Positions 24,518 through 32,935 of a stretch of 64,000 bases of DNA are shown piece by piece (within the stretch, counting starts at the first letter, position 1; each line of letters starts with the position of its first letter). The DNA is taken from positions 62,001-126,000 of the forward strand of contig DATGQE010000070.1 in assembly GCA_035304345.1 (NCBI GenBank). The letters are read 5' to 3'. Below the pieces are notes generated by a model. That model made no database searches. It saw only the letters and a program-made list of their open reading frames with translations, and was not told the DNA's origin. The translations under genes and the position numbers were made by a program. Source of the stretch: IDS-8 sp035304345. Its GTDB lineage: Bacteria > Pseudomonadota > Gammaproteobacteria > Steroidobacterales > Woeseiaceae.

Positions 24518-25753
24518 ATGGAGGGATTCCCACGCTGGGGTGTGGCCGGGATGGCGGCACTGCTGCTCTCGGGATGCGACGGCACTTCGGCGGTGTTCAA
24601 CCCGCCGGACGAGCCACCGCCGCAGGACCCGCCGGCCGGGCCCCCGGCCATTGCCGTCGGGCCGGCCTTCCCGGGGCTTGCGTTCTCGCAGCCGCTTTTG
24701 ATGCTGCAGGCCCCGGGCGACGCTTCGCGCTGGTACGTCGTCGAGAAAAGCGGAATCGTCAGGAGCTTCGCGAACGACCCCGACGCCGAGCTCGACGACG
24801 TCGATTTGTTCGCCGACCTCACCGGCCGGGTCGATGCTTCCTTCAGCGAGTCGGGGCTGCTCGGCATGGCGTTCCACCCGGACTTCGACGAGAACGGTCA
24901 GGTGTTCTTCTCCTACACCGCACCCGGCACGAGCGGCGTCCTGCAGTCGGTCGTCTCCCGGTTCGCGCTGGACGACACCGGCGCCGTCGATCTCGCCTCC
25001 GAGGAAGTGGTGCTGACGCTCGCGCAGCCGCGCGCCAATCACAACGGCGGCAACATCGTGTTCGGGCCGGACGGTTTCCTCTATGTCGGGCTGGGTGACG
25101 GCGGCGGCGCCGGCGATCCGGACGGCCACGGCCAGGACACGACGACGCTGCTCGGCGCAATCCTGCGCATCGACGTCGACGGCGGCGCGGGCAGCGTTCC
25201 GTACGGCATTCCCGCGGACAACCCGTTCGCGGACAACACGGAATGCCTCGACGGCTCGGGCCAGCTCGCGTGTCCCGAGATCTTCGCCTGGGGCTTCCGC
25301 AATCCGTGGCGTTTCAGCTTCGACCGGGACACGGGCGAGCTCTGGGCCGGCGACGTCGGCCAGAACCGGTGGGAGGAGGTCGATCGCGTCGAGGCCAGCG
25401 GCAACTACGGCTGGAACCAGCGCGAGGGCGCGCATTGCTTCGAGCCGCCGACGGACTGCAGCCTCGACAACATCGATCCCGTCACCGAGTACGGTCACGA
25501 GCTCGGCATCTCGGTGACCGGCGGCTACGTGTACCGCGGCACGGCCATCCCGGCGCTTGCCGGGTTCTACGTCTTCGGGGATTTCGGCTCCGGGCGCATC
25601 TTTGCCGTGCCGTCCGACGCCGAGCCGGTCGTCGAGCCCGACGAGCTCGTGGTCACGCCGCTGTCCATCTCGTCGTTCGCCGAGGACGACGCCGGCGAGC
25701 TCTACGTGCTCGATTTCGCCACGGGGACGATACACCGTATCGTGGCCGATTGA
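24518..25753 (+). CDS. PQQ-dependent sugar dehydrogenase-like lipoprotein
   Basis: 411 residues from ATG 24518. The signal ends in LLLSGC, a lipobox. The body is a six-bladed propeller of the soluble glucose/sorbosone dehydrogenase family: ESGLLGMAFHPDF, ANHNGGNIVFGPDGFLYVGLGDGGGAGDP, LLGAILRIDVDG, EIFAWGFRNPWRFSFD and GGYVYRG. Such proteins oxidise aldose sugars with PQQ at the outer surface of the inner membrane or outer membrane. PQQ biosynthesis genes are not in this window. The gene is monocistronic. Confidence 0.9.
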   Translation: MEGFPRWGVAGMAALLLSGCDGTSAVFNPPDEPPPQDPPAGPPAIAVGPAFPGLAFSQPLLMLQAPGDASRWYVVEKSGIVRSFANDPDAELDDVDLFADLTGRVDASFSESGLLGMAFHPDFDENGQVFFSYTAPGTSGVLQSVVSRFALDDTGAVDLASEEVVLTLAQPRANHNGGNIVFGPDGFLYVGLGDGGGAGDPDGHGQDTTTLLGAILRIDVDGGAGSVPYGIPADNPFADNTECLDGSGQLACPEIFAWGFRNPWRFSFDRDTGELWAGDVGQNRWEEVDRVEASGNYGWNQREGAHCFEPPTDCSLDNIDPVTEYGHELGISVTGGYVYRGTAIPALAGFYVFGDFGSGRIFAVPSDAEPVVEPDELVVTPLSISSFAEDDAGELYVLDFATGTIHRIVAD

Positions 25754-25866
25754 GCGGCACGCCTCCGGCAGCGGGGGCGTGTTTCATCACGTGACCTCGC
25801 GTTGCCGGCGTCTTCGTCGATGCTTTACGCTGCGGGCCCCGCCCCCAACGACAATTGGGAGACCGC

Positions 25867-27543
25867 ATGACCGCGAAGACGGACGTCGAGCTGGCACGCG
25901 AGGCGAAGCTGTTGCCGATCCAGGAAATCGGCAGGAAGCTCGGCCTCTCCTCGGACCTTCTCATCCCTTACGGGCACGACAAGGCGAAGGTCGATTACCG
26001 CGCCCTCGCCGATTTCGAAGGACGCCCGGACGGCAAGCTGATTCTCGTGACGGCCGTCTCCCCCACGCCGGCGGGAGAGGGGAAGACGACCACGACCGTC
26101 GGGCTCGGCGATGCGCTGAATCACATCGGCAAGAACGCCGCGATCTGCCTCAGGGAGCCGAGCCTCGGACCGTGCTTCGGCATGAAAGGCGGTGCCGCCG
26201 GCGGCGGGCGTGCGCAGGTCGTCCCGATGACCGACATCAATTTGCATTTCACCGGCGACTTCCACGCGATCGGCACCGCGCACAATCTCCTGGCCGCGCT
26301 CGTCGACAACCACATTCACTGGGACAACGAGCTCGGCATCGATCCGCGGCGCGTCACCTGGGGCCGCGTGCTCGACATGAACGACCGCGCGCTGCGCAAC
26401 ATCGTCGTCGGGCTGGGCGGCCGCCCGAACGGCGTGCCGCGGGAGACCGGGTTCGACATCACCGTCGCTTCCGAGATCATGGCGATCTTCTGCCTCGCCA
26501 GCGATCTCGCGGACCTCGAGCGGCGGCTCGGGAACATCGTCGTCGGCTATACCTTCGACCGGAAGCCGGTGACGGTGAGCCAGCTCGGCGCGCAGGGCGC
26601 CATGACCGCGCTCCTCAGGGATGCCTTCCAGCCGAACCTCGTGCAGACGATGGAGAACAACCCGGCCTTCATGCACGGCGGGCCGTTCGCCAACATCGCG
26701 CACGGGTGCAACTCGGTCATCGCGACCCGCACGGCCCTCAAGCTGTCGGACTACGTCGTCACCGAAGCGGGTTTCGGTGCCGACCTCGGTGCCGAGAAGT
26801 TCTTCGACATCAAGTGCCGCAAGGCGCACCTCAGGCCCTCCGCGGTCGTGCTCGTCGCCACCGTGCGGGCGCTCAAGATGCACGGCGGCGTGGCCAAGGA
26901 CGACCTGAAAACCGAGAACGTCGGTGCGGTGCGGAAAGGCTGCGAGAACCTGGGCCAGCACCTGCGCAACCTCGGCCATTTCGGCGTGCCCGTCGCGGTC
27001 GCCGTGAACCATTTCGCCTCGGATACGGACGCGGAGATCGCGGTCATCCGCGACTACTGCCGCGAGTTCGGCGTCGAGGTGCACGTCTGCCGGCACTGGG
27101 CGGAAGGCGGCAAGGGCGCGGCCTCGCTCGCGCGGCACATCGTCGAGCTCACGGACGGCCATGCGCCGCAGTTCCACACGCTGTACGACGACGACATGCC
27201 GCTGTGGAACAAGACGCGCCACATCGCGCGGACGATCTACGGGGCGGAAGACATCATTGCCGACCAGAAGGTGCGGGACCAGTTCGCCCAGTACCAGGCG
27301 GAAGGCTACGGCCGCTACCCGATCTGCATGGCGAAAACCCAGTACAGCTTCTCGACGGACCCGAACCTGCTCGGCGCGCCGAAGGGCCACGTCGTGCCCA
27401 TCCGCGAGATCCGCCTCGCGGCCGGCGCCGAGTTCGTCGTCGTCATCTGCGGCGCGATCATGACCATGCCGGGACTGCCGCGGAAACCGGCGGCGGCCGG
27501 CATCCGGGTCAACGAGGAGGGCTGGATCGAGGGCCTGTCCTAG
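25867..27543 (+). CDS. fhs: Formate-tetrahydrofolate ligase
   Basis: 558 residues from ATG 25867, the normal family length. The enzyme makes 10-formyl-THF from formate, THF and ATP in the cytosol. The P-loop TPAGEGKTTTTVGLGDAL is at about residues 65-82; the family strings GGAAGGGRAQVVPM, FTGDFHAI, LDMNDRALRNIVVGLGG and TMPGLPRKPAA are present. folD and other one-carbon genes are not adjacent. It overlaps by 4 bases the stop of the convergent unknown gene at 27540. Confidence 0.97.
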   Translation: MTAKTDVELAREAKLLPIQEIGRKLGLSSDLLIPYGHDKAKVDYRALADFEGRPDGKLILVTAVSPTPAGEGKTTTTVGLGDALNHIGKNAAICLREPSLGPCFGMKGGAAGGGRAQVVPMTDINLHFTGDFHAIGTAHNLLAALVDNHIHWDNELGIDPRRVTWGRVLDMNDRALRNIVVGLGGRPNGVPRETGFDITVASEIMAIFCLASDLADLERRLGNIVVGYTFDRKPVTVSQLGAQGAMTALLRDAFQPNLVQTMENNPAFMHGGPFANIAHGCNSVIATRTALKLSDYVVTEAGFGADLGAEKFFDIKCRKAHLRPSAVVLVATVRALKMHGGVAKDDLKTENVGAVRKGCENLGQHLRNLGHFGVPVAVAVNHFASDTDAEIAVIRDYCREFGVEVHVCRHWAEGGKGAASLARHIVELTDGHAPQFHTLYDDDMPLWNKTRHIARTIYGAEDIIADQKVRDQFAQYQAEGYGRYPICMAKTQYSFSTDPNLLGAPKGHVVPIREIRLAAGAEFVVVICGAIMTMPGLPRKPAAAGIRVNEEGWIEGLS

Positions 27544-27977
27544 GCGGCCGGCGCGCCGGGCGACGGCGCCCGGTCCGGCAGCACGAAGCGCGCACGGGCC
27601 CGCGCCGATGCCAGGTATTCCTCCGAATAGTGGCGCGCGAGGAGCGCGCGGGCGTCGGTGAAGAGGTCCGCGTTCCGCCGCCGGAACGTCTCCCAGTCGG
27701 CGTGCTTGCCGTCCGCCATGCGGTCGGCGAGCACGATCATGAAGAACCAGCTCACGGTTTCGTGGTACTTCGCCGCGGCGCCCAGCCGGACGGTCAGCGC
27801 GCGCAGCGCGCTCGTGAAACGGGCGATCGCCTCGGCGAGCGGGTAGCGCGCGAGATAGCACCAGGCGACGTGCACGTGCGCCTCGTGGTCGAAGCGCGCG
27901 GCATCGAAGGCGCCGGCCTCGAAGGTGCCGACGTCCGGCAGGCAGCGGCCGGCGGCCGGGCTCGCCGCGGCGCTCAC
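27540..27977 (-). CDS. Protein of unknown function in a two-gene unit
   Basis: 145 residues from GTG 27977, whose codon overlaps the stop of the RHH-like gene (GTGA). The protein is soluble and mostly helical, with conserved-looking strings FDHEAHVHVAWCYLARYPLAEA, AAAKYHETVSWFFMIVLADR and FTDARALLARHYS. The two histidine-rich spots could bind a metal. I know similar hypothetical proteins exist but cannot name the family. A longer frame running to 29474 is an antisense artefact over the FAD gene. Confidence 0.65.
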   Translation of the reverse strand: MSAAASPAAGRCLPDVGTFEAGAFDAARFDHEAHVHVAWCYLARYPLAEAIARFTSALRALTVRLGAAAKYHETVSWFFMIVLADRMADGKHADWETFRRRNADLFTDARALLARHYSEEYLASARARARFVLPDRAPSPGAPAA

Positions 27978-28222
27978 GGTGCGCGCTCCGTGAGCTGGTG
28001 CGCGTCGGCGGCGGTGAGCCGGCAGCCGTAGACTTTCCTGAGCTCCGCGATGACGGCCAGCGTTTCCCCGGAGAACGGCGCCTTGCCCTCGAAGGCGTGC
28101 AGCACGATGCCCTCGAGCAGGTCGCCCAGCGTGAGGTCGCAGTATTCCGCCAGGCCTTTCAGCACCTTGAGCAGCGATTTTTCCAGGCGGACACCGGTCT
28201 GGGTGCGCTCGACGACGGGCAT
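27974..28222 (-). CDS. Ribbon-helix-helix-like small protein
   Basis: 82 residues. The N-terminal 45 residues (TGVRLEKSLLKVLKGLAEYCDLTLGDLLEGIVLHAFEG) fit a ribbon-helix-helix fold, which usually binds DNA as a dimer. A second helical part follows. It is the first gene of a unit with the unknown protein at 27540, with a 4-base overlap, like a regulator or antitoxin paired with an effector. The upstream 94 bases contain palindromic TGTACA and GGTACC that may be its operator. Confidence 0.6.
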   Translation of the reverse strand: MPVVERTQTGVRLEKSLLKVLKGLAEYCDLTLGDLLEGIVLHAFEGKAPFSGETLAVIAELRKVYGCRLTAADAHQLTERAP

Positions 28223-28227
28223 GGGTA

Positions 28228-28260
28228 GTTACCGTGGTACCAATGTACACAGGTATTGAA
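28228..28260. promoter_or_regulatory. Candidate operator upstream of the RHH-like gene
   Basis: The divergent region has TACCGTGGTACC at 28230-28241 (direct TACC copies), and the palindromes GGTACC and TGTACA within 15 bases. Ribbon-helix-helix dimers often bind such short repeats. The role is inferred from position only. Confidence 0.3.
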
Positions 28261-28316
28261 CCCGAAGCGGCCCGTGCCGTCAAGCGGCCCGCGGTGTGCC
28301 AGAATCCGCTCGCGGC

Positions 28317-29672
28317 ATGCGACACCTCTATCACGACGACCTGTACCGGTTCAGCGAGCCCGAGCCCTCGTGGTGGGAGGCGTCGGCGGGCGCCGAGCGC
28401 CCGGACGCGCGGCCGCTGCAGGGCGACGCCGCGTGCGAGGTCGGCATCATCGGCGGCGGCTACACCGGACTGTCCGCGGCACTGCACCTCGCGCGCGAGC
28501 ACGGCATCGAGGCGCGCGTGCTGGAGGCCGGGCACCTGGGCTGGGGCGCCTCGGGACGGAATGCCGGGTTCTGCGGCATCGGCGCGACCTCCCTGTCGCT
28601 CACGGGCATGCTGCAGCGCTACGGCCTCGAGGACACGCGCCGCTTCTATCGCTCGCAGGTCGAGGGCATCGAGCTGGTGCGCGACCTCGTCGCGCGCGGC
28701 GGCGGCGACGCGCAGCCGGCCGGCGAGGCCGAGCTCGAGATCGCCCATTCGCCCAGGGCGTTCGCCGGCCTGCGCGAGCACGCGGAACGGCAGCGCGAGC
28801 TCTTGGGCATCGACAACGAGATCCTCGGCCCGGAGGCGTTCGCGGAGCGCTATTTCCGCCCGGCGGTCGTGCACGGCGCCGTGGTGCAGCGGCCGTGCTT
28901 CGCGCTGCACCCGCTCCGGTACCTGTTCGGGCTCGCGCGGCAGGCGATGGAGGCCGGCGCGCGGCTGCACCCGCTGAGCGAGGTCGTCGCCTGGCATCGG
29001 CAGGGGGCGGAGCACGTGCTCGTGACCCGGAGCGGGTCGCTCCGCTGCCGGCGCGTCATCGTCGCTGCCAACGGCTTCATGCCTGAGCACCTGCACGGGA
29101 GCTTCCGCGGCCGCCCGCTGCCGATGATCAGCGCCATCGTGGTGACGCGGCCGCTGACCGCCGCGGAGCTCGCCGCGCACGGGTGGCACGGCTCGAACCC
29201 GGCGATCACCTCGCAGCACGTCCTGCATTATTTCCGGCTGCTGCCGGACGGCCGCTTCCTGTTCGGCGGCCGCGGCCATTCCCGCGGACATCGGGCCGGT
29301 GCCGAGCGGAACTACGAGGCGCTCGGCCGCCAGCTCGGTCGGCTGTTCCCCGCGTGGTGGCAGGTTCCGCTCGAGTACCGCTGGCACGGCCTCATCTGCA
29401 TCACGCGCCGGCTCACGCCGTGCATCGGGCGGCTCGAGGAAGATCCGGGCGTGTACTTCGCGTTCGGCTACCACGGCAACGGCGTGAACACCGCGACCTG
29501 GGCCGGCCGCGAGCTCGCGGCATGGCTCGCCGCGGGAGAGCGGGCGCCGTGCCCCGACACGGTGCCGCTCATGCTGCGCGGCCTCTCCGCGCGATTCCCG
29601 GTCGCTTCCCTGAGGCTCGCCTACCTGCAGGCGCGCCTCGCGGTGTTCCGGCTGCAGGACGCGCTGGGGTGA
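28317..29672 (+). CDS. FAD-dependent amine oxidase-like oxidoreductase (DAO family)
   Basis: 451 residues from ATG 28317 (an in-frame GTG lies 7 codons upstream). The FAD-binding GIIGGGYTGLSAALHLA is at about residues 42-58, followed by LEAGHLGWGASGRNAGFC, the DAO-family mark. FGYHGNGVNTATWAGRELA near the C-terminus completes the FAD site. The closest functional group known to me is the PuuB/gamma-glutamylputrescine oxidase and related secondary-amine oxidases. The substrate is not readable. The gene stands alone and diverges from the RHH-like unit. Confidence 0.85.
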   Translation: MRHLYHDDLYRFSEPEPSWWEASAGAERPDARPLQGDAACEVGIIGGGYTGLSAALHLAREHGIEARVLEAGHLGWGASGRNAGFCGIGATSLSLTGMLQRYGLEDTRRFYRSQVEGIELVRDLVARGGGDAQPAGEAELEIAHSPRAFAGLREHAERQRELLGIDNEILGPEAFAERYFRPAVVHGAVVQRPCFALHPLRYLFGLARQAMEAGARLHPLSEVVAWHRQGAEHVLVTRSGSLRCRRVIVAANGFMPEHLHGSFRGRPLPMISAIVVTRPLTAAELAAHGWHGSNPAITSQHVLHYFRLLPDGRFLFGGRGHSRGHRAGAERNYEALGRQLGRLFPAWWQVPLEYRWHGLICITRRLTPCIGRLEEDPGVYFAFGYHGNGVNTATWAGRELAAWLAAGERAPCPDTVPLMLRGLSARFPVASLRLAYLQARLAVFRLQDALG

Positions 29673-29693
29673 GCCCGGCCGGCGGCCGCGCCG

Positions 29694-30353
29694 TCAGCGG
29701 AGCGCGACCGTGAACGTCAGGGAGGCGACGGGATACAAATCGTAGCGGTCGACTTCCGCCTCGAGCTCGGCGCGCTCCGTCTCGAGCGCCGCGACGAAAG
29801 CGGGGTCGTTCGCGAGCGCGCCGTCGGCGGACAACGCGACCGCGGGACCGCCCTGGAACAGCACGCCGAGGTCGAGGTTCAGCCCGAACCTGCCGGGAAG
29901 CCCGAAATCGAAGCCGATGCCCGCGTACGGCGCGACGTCGTCGAAGCTGACGAGGCCCTGCAACGTGCCGACCTCCGCGGGCGCGAACACGCTGCCGCCG
30001 ATCTCCACGGGACCCGTCTCGCGGCTCACCAGCCCGAGCTCGTTGCGGTTGTCGAACACGCCGGCCGTGAGCCGGAACGGCGTGGCCGGCAACAGCAGGT
30101 TGGCGGTGGCGTAATGGGTGCGCAGATCGAGCGTGGCGGTGTAATCGATGCCGGCCTCGGAGTCTTCGTCGTCGTGCTCCCAGGCGTTGAGGCCGGCCCG
30201 CAGGTCGAGCCACGGCAGGGGACGCCAGGCGGCTTCGAGCCCGAGCCCGAGCGTGCCCGCCTTGACGCCGAGCCACCAGCGATCGTCGGCGCGCGCGCTC
30301 GCGGCGGCGACGAGGCCGAAGGCTACGAGGAGCAAGGTGCGCAGGGCGTGCAT
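29694..30353 (-). CDS. Exported beta-barrel-like protein
   Basis: 219 residues from ATG 30353, chosen for the signal peptide (cleavage near ASARAD); the longer reading lacks support. Alternating hydrophobic and polar strands run throughout (WWLGVKAGTLGLGLEAAWRP, YTATLDLRTHYATANLLL), with PYAGIGFDFG in the middle and a final strand ending ASLTFTVALR. It is probably an outer-membrane barrel of 8 strands. The last residue is Arg, not the usual aromatic residue, so insertion by BAM would be atypical. No specific family is recognised. Confidence 0.7.
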   Translation of the reverse strand: MHALRTLLLVAFGLVAAASARADDRWWLGVKAGTLGLGLEAAWRPLPWLDLRAGLNAWEHDDEDSEAGIDYTATLDLRTHYATANLLLPATPFRLTAGVFDNRNELGLVSRETGPVEIGGSVFAPAEVGTLQGLVSFDDVAPYAGIGFDFGLPGRFGLNLDLGVLFQGGPAVALSADGALANDPAFVAALETERAELEAEVDRYDLYPVASLTFTVALR

Positions 30354-30526
30354 GGCCGGCCTCCGGGGACGCCAGGGGAACCGCTCCCGATGATGGCAGC
30401 GTAGCGGCCATACCGGAACCGCGCCGTGAGCGCGTTCACGCACGCAAAAGGCGGCGTTCCGCCGAGTTTCGGTGCTCGTCGGGCGCCGCCGGGGCGACTA
30501 CCGTCGGCAGGGCGCAGGACGCGCAG

Positions 30527-30554
30527 ATCACCGACAGAGCCCATCACCGACAGA
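30527..30554 (+). repeat. 12-bp direct repeat in the leader of the microcin-like gene
   Basis: ATCACCGACAGA occurs at 30527-30538 and again at 30543-30554, offset by 16 bases. The second copy ends directly before the ribosome site aaggagg (30556-30562). It may be a regulator- or RNA-binding element. No other copy was noticed nearby. Confidence 0.65.
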
Positions 30555-30569
30555 CAAGGAGGTTGCGTC

Positions 30570-30761
30570 ATGAGAGAGCTTGCCAGCCACGAGCTGCCGC
30601 TCGTGTCCGGTGCCGGCGGGGGCGCCCCCGTGTGCACGCCCGACAACACCTACGGCGGAGTCAGCAATACCCAGAGCTTCGGCCAGGACCTGATCAACCT
30701 GTACGAAGGCCTGGTGCGGGCCACGTCTCACGTCATCGAGCGGGTCGCGAACGCCCTCTAA
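30570..30761 (+). CDS. Double-glycine-leader peptide, microcin/bacteriocin-like
   Basis: 63 residues from ATG 30570 after a strong aaggaggt. The N-terminus MRELASHELPLVSGAGG matches the leader of class II bacteriocins and microcins (M-R-E-L ... E-L ... V-S-G-G), which C39-peptidase ABC transporters cut after the glycines. The extra Ala between SG and GG is unusual. The mature part, about 45 residues, has one Cys, a DNTYGG spot and an amphipathic C-terminal helix (QDLINLYEGLVRATSHVIERVANAL). No exporter or immunity gene is adjacent, but a CPBP protease gene ends against it tail to tail. A quorum or effector peptide is possible. Confidence 0.75.
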   Translation: MRELASHELPLVSGAGGGAPVCTPDNTYGGVSNTQSFGQDLINLYEGLVRATSHVIERVANAL

Positions 30762-31618
30762 GCCGGGCCGCGCCGGCCGCCGGCGGGTCGCGAGCCCGCC
30801 GGCGGCTTTCCCGGATTGCCGCGTCGTTTCCGGGTCACGATCCAGCCCGCGAAGGCGAGCCCGAGCGGCAGCACCGCGGCCGAGGCGAGGGCGGCGAGCG
30901 CGGCGAGCGGATCGTCCCCGGCCGGGTGCCACACGAGGCGCGTGCAGCGCGAGTCGAGGAGCGCGGCGGCGTTGTAGGTCGCGTGCGCGAACAGTGCCGG
31001 CCACAGGGTGCGGAGCGCCAGCGTCTGCCACCCGAACAGCGCCCCGCCGAGCAGCGTCAGCGCCCAGGCCGAGGGCGCGTGCAGCAACGCGAAAACCAGC
31101 GTGGACACGGCGATCGCGAGCGTCCTGCCGCGCGCGAGCAACGCGTGCAGGATGACGCCGCGGTGGATCGTCTCCTCCACGACCGGCACCAGCCCCACCG
31201 TGACGAGCGTGGCGAGGAGCAGCTCGCCGGCCGGCGGGCAGGCGAAACCGACGAGCGGCCCGATGGATGCGCCGTCGCCGCCGGCGGCGGGCAGCGACCA
31301 GCCGAGGGCGGCCCAGCGCAGCAGGCGCAGGTCGAGGCCGAGCGCGACGCCGAGCGCGACGGTGCGCCAGGTGAGGTCGCGCAGGCGCAGGAGCCCGCAA
31401 AGCGGCGCCGCGCAGCGCCGAGCCCAAGGGCTCATGAAGAGGAGCAACACGGGCGGCACGACCAGGAAGCTGAGGTCCGCGGCGTGCGGCGCGGCGTAGC
31501 CGCGCCTGAGGAGCAAGAGCTCGAGGCTGCTGCGCGCCACCAGCGCCGCCACCTGGAAGAGCACGACGGCCGCGACGGAAACGGCGAATGCCGGCCGGGC
31601 AGGGATGGTGCGAGGCAA
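30758..31618 (-). CDS. CPBP-family intramembrane protease
   Basis: About 286 residues from the TTG at 31618; the start is uncertain (a TTG at 31636 is also possible) and the frame stays open further upstream. Eight or so membrane segments. All three CPBP (CAAX protease/bacteriocin-processing) motifs are present: EETIHR (Glu148, Glu149, Arg153), FALLH (His180) and HATYN (His212, Asn216). Such proteases process prenylated proteins in eukaryotes and give bacteriocin self-immunity or processing in some bacteria. It overlaps the GG-peptide gene by 4 bases at the 3' ends. The C-terminus is Arg/Pro/Gly-rich. Confidence 0.8.
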   Translation of the reverse strand: MPRTIPARPAFAVSVAAVVLFQVAALVARSSLELLLLRRGYAAPHAADLSFLVVPPVLLLFMSPWARRCAAPLCGLLRLRDLTWRTVALGVALGLDLRLLRWAALGWSLPAAGGDGASIGPLVGFACPPAGELLLATLVTVGLVPVVEETIHRGVILHALLARGRTLAIAVSTLVFALLHAPSAWALTLLGGALFGWQTLALRTLWPALFAHATYNAAALLDSRCTRLVWHPAGDDPLAALAALASAAVLPLGLAFAGWIVTRKRRGNPGKPPAGSRPAGGRRGPA

Positions 31619-31815
31619 GGCAGGTCCGCGACGCAAAGCCGAAAGCGTAGCGGTGCGCGTTCCCGGGCTCGGGCGGCGAATGTCGGCAATTCGTGCGTAA
31701 ACGCTTCTTGCGCCGGCATTATGTCGAGTGCGGCGGGTTTGCCAAATCGGCGTTGCTCGAACACAATTCGGCGACGGCCAGCGGCCGGCCGTATCCGTAC
31801 AGAGGGACCTGCCCG

Positions 31816-32334
31816 ATGAGCCCGTGGCGCTCGACGCTCCTGACGCTGCTTTCGGTTTCGCTGCCGGCCTGCGGTGACGGCAGCGGCGGCACGGCCACGT
31901 CCCCGGGCGGGTACGCGGCGGACCTGCCCACCGCCGCCACGCTGGGCGAGCAGGTCGTCCTCCCGAGCGCCGATTACCTCGAGCTGCCCCGCTATCGCGA
32001 TGCCGACCCGGACGCCGGGCGCCACCTGACGTTGCAGTGCCGCGCCTGCCATCACCTCGATCGCCCGGAGTCGACTCCGCTCGGCCCCAGCCTTCACGGG
32101 ATGTTCGGGCGGCAGGCGGGATCGCTCGCCGACTACCGGTACTCTCCCGCGCTGGCCGAGGCCGATTTCGTGTGGACGCCGCGCGCGCTGGACGCGTGGC
32201 TGGCCGCACCCTGGCGTTTCCTGCCCGGCAACCGCATGGCGTACGCCGGTCTCCCGGACGCCGCCGCGCGCGATGCGCTCATTGCGGCACTTCTGCGGAT
32301 GACGTCACCGCAGACCGAGGAGGACGACGCCTGA
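31816..32334 (+). CDS. Class I cytochrome c lipoprotein
   Basis: 172 residues from ATG 31816. The signal ends in SLPAC, probably a lipobox. The heme motif is CRACH at about residues 73-77, and the axial Met lies in GNRMAYAG near residue 142. The overall shape (GPSLHGMFGRQAGS ... ALDAWLAAPWRFLPG) is that of cytochrome c2/c550-type electron carriers. It would shuttle electrons in the periplasm. It is upstream of the DUF5658 gene and divergent from the CPBP gene; no oxidase is nearby. Confidence 0.88.
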   Translation: MSPWRSTLLTLLSVSLPACGDGSGGTATSPGGYAADLPTAATLGEQVVLPSADYLELPRYRDADPDAGRHLTLQCRACHHLDRPESTPLGPSLHGMFGRQAGSLADYRYSPALAEADFVWTPRALDAWLAAPWRFLPGNRMAYAGLPDAAARDALIAALLRMTSPQTEEDDA

Positions 32335-32392
32335 TGCAGGCCTTGCGGCAGAGCGGACCGATTTCACGGACCAGCAGACGGAGCGGCTGAGA

Positions 32393-32854
32393 ATGGAAAG
32401 CGTGGAGACCCTGTCGGACGGACGTGTACTGCCGGATCGTCGCCGCTTCACGTGGCGCACCGTCGTGTTCGGCTACCTGCGCTCACGCCGTCGGGGGCAT
32501 CGCCGCCACGACGAGCGGGAACCCGTGTTCAGTGACTGGCATCACCCGTGGCTGTTCTTCCTCGCGATCGGCATCATGCTGTTCTCCAGCCTCGATGCCT
32601 TCCTCACGCTCAGGCTCCTGGACCGGGGCGCGATCGAGGTGAATCCCGTGATGGCCGCGATGCTGGGCCACGGGCACGTGGCGTTCGCGGCGAGCAAGAT
32701 GCTGCTCACCGCGCTCGGCATTTTCATGCTCGTGTTCCTGTCCCGCACGCGGGTGTTCCGCTTCTTACGCACGGGCGTGATCCTGACTTGCGTGTTCAGC
32801 CTGTACGCGTGCCTCGCCTGCTACCAGTTCCTGCTTCTGATCGAGCCGCGCTGA
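32393..32854 (+). CDS. DUF5658 membrane protein
   Basis: 153 residues. An Arg-rich cytoplasmic start (about 50 residues) precedes three membrane segments. The sequence HPWLFFLAIGIMLFSSLDAFLTLRLLDRGAIEVNPVMAAML matches the DUF5658 pattern (a SxxDxxxT...NPxM core). The function is unknown. It follows the cytochrome gene by 58 bases. Confidence 0.8.
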   Translation: MESVETLSDGRVLPDRRRFTWRTVVFGYLRSRRRGHRRHDEREPVFSDWHHPWLFFLAIGIMLFSSLDAFLTLRLLDRGAIEVNPVMAAMLGHGHVAFAASKMLLTALGIFMLVFLSRTRVFRFLRTGVILTCVFSLYACLACYQFLLLIEPR

Positions 32855-32935
32855 GCCGCGACCCGGCGCCGTGCCTATGTAAATCCGCGTGGTTGGGCTA
32901 AACTACCGGCCCCGTTTCCCACTGCCACGATGCCC

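Noticed and set aside
25754..25866. Riboswitch before the formate-THF ligase gene
   Set aside because: The 113-base interval shows no folate, glycine or purine aptamer pattern by eye.
31620..32209. Upstream extension of the CPBP protease frame
   Set aside because: It is antisense to the cytochrome c gene, Arg/Pro-rich and without membrane character; a start near 31618-31636 is more sensible.
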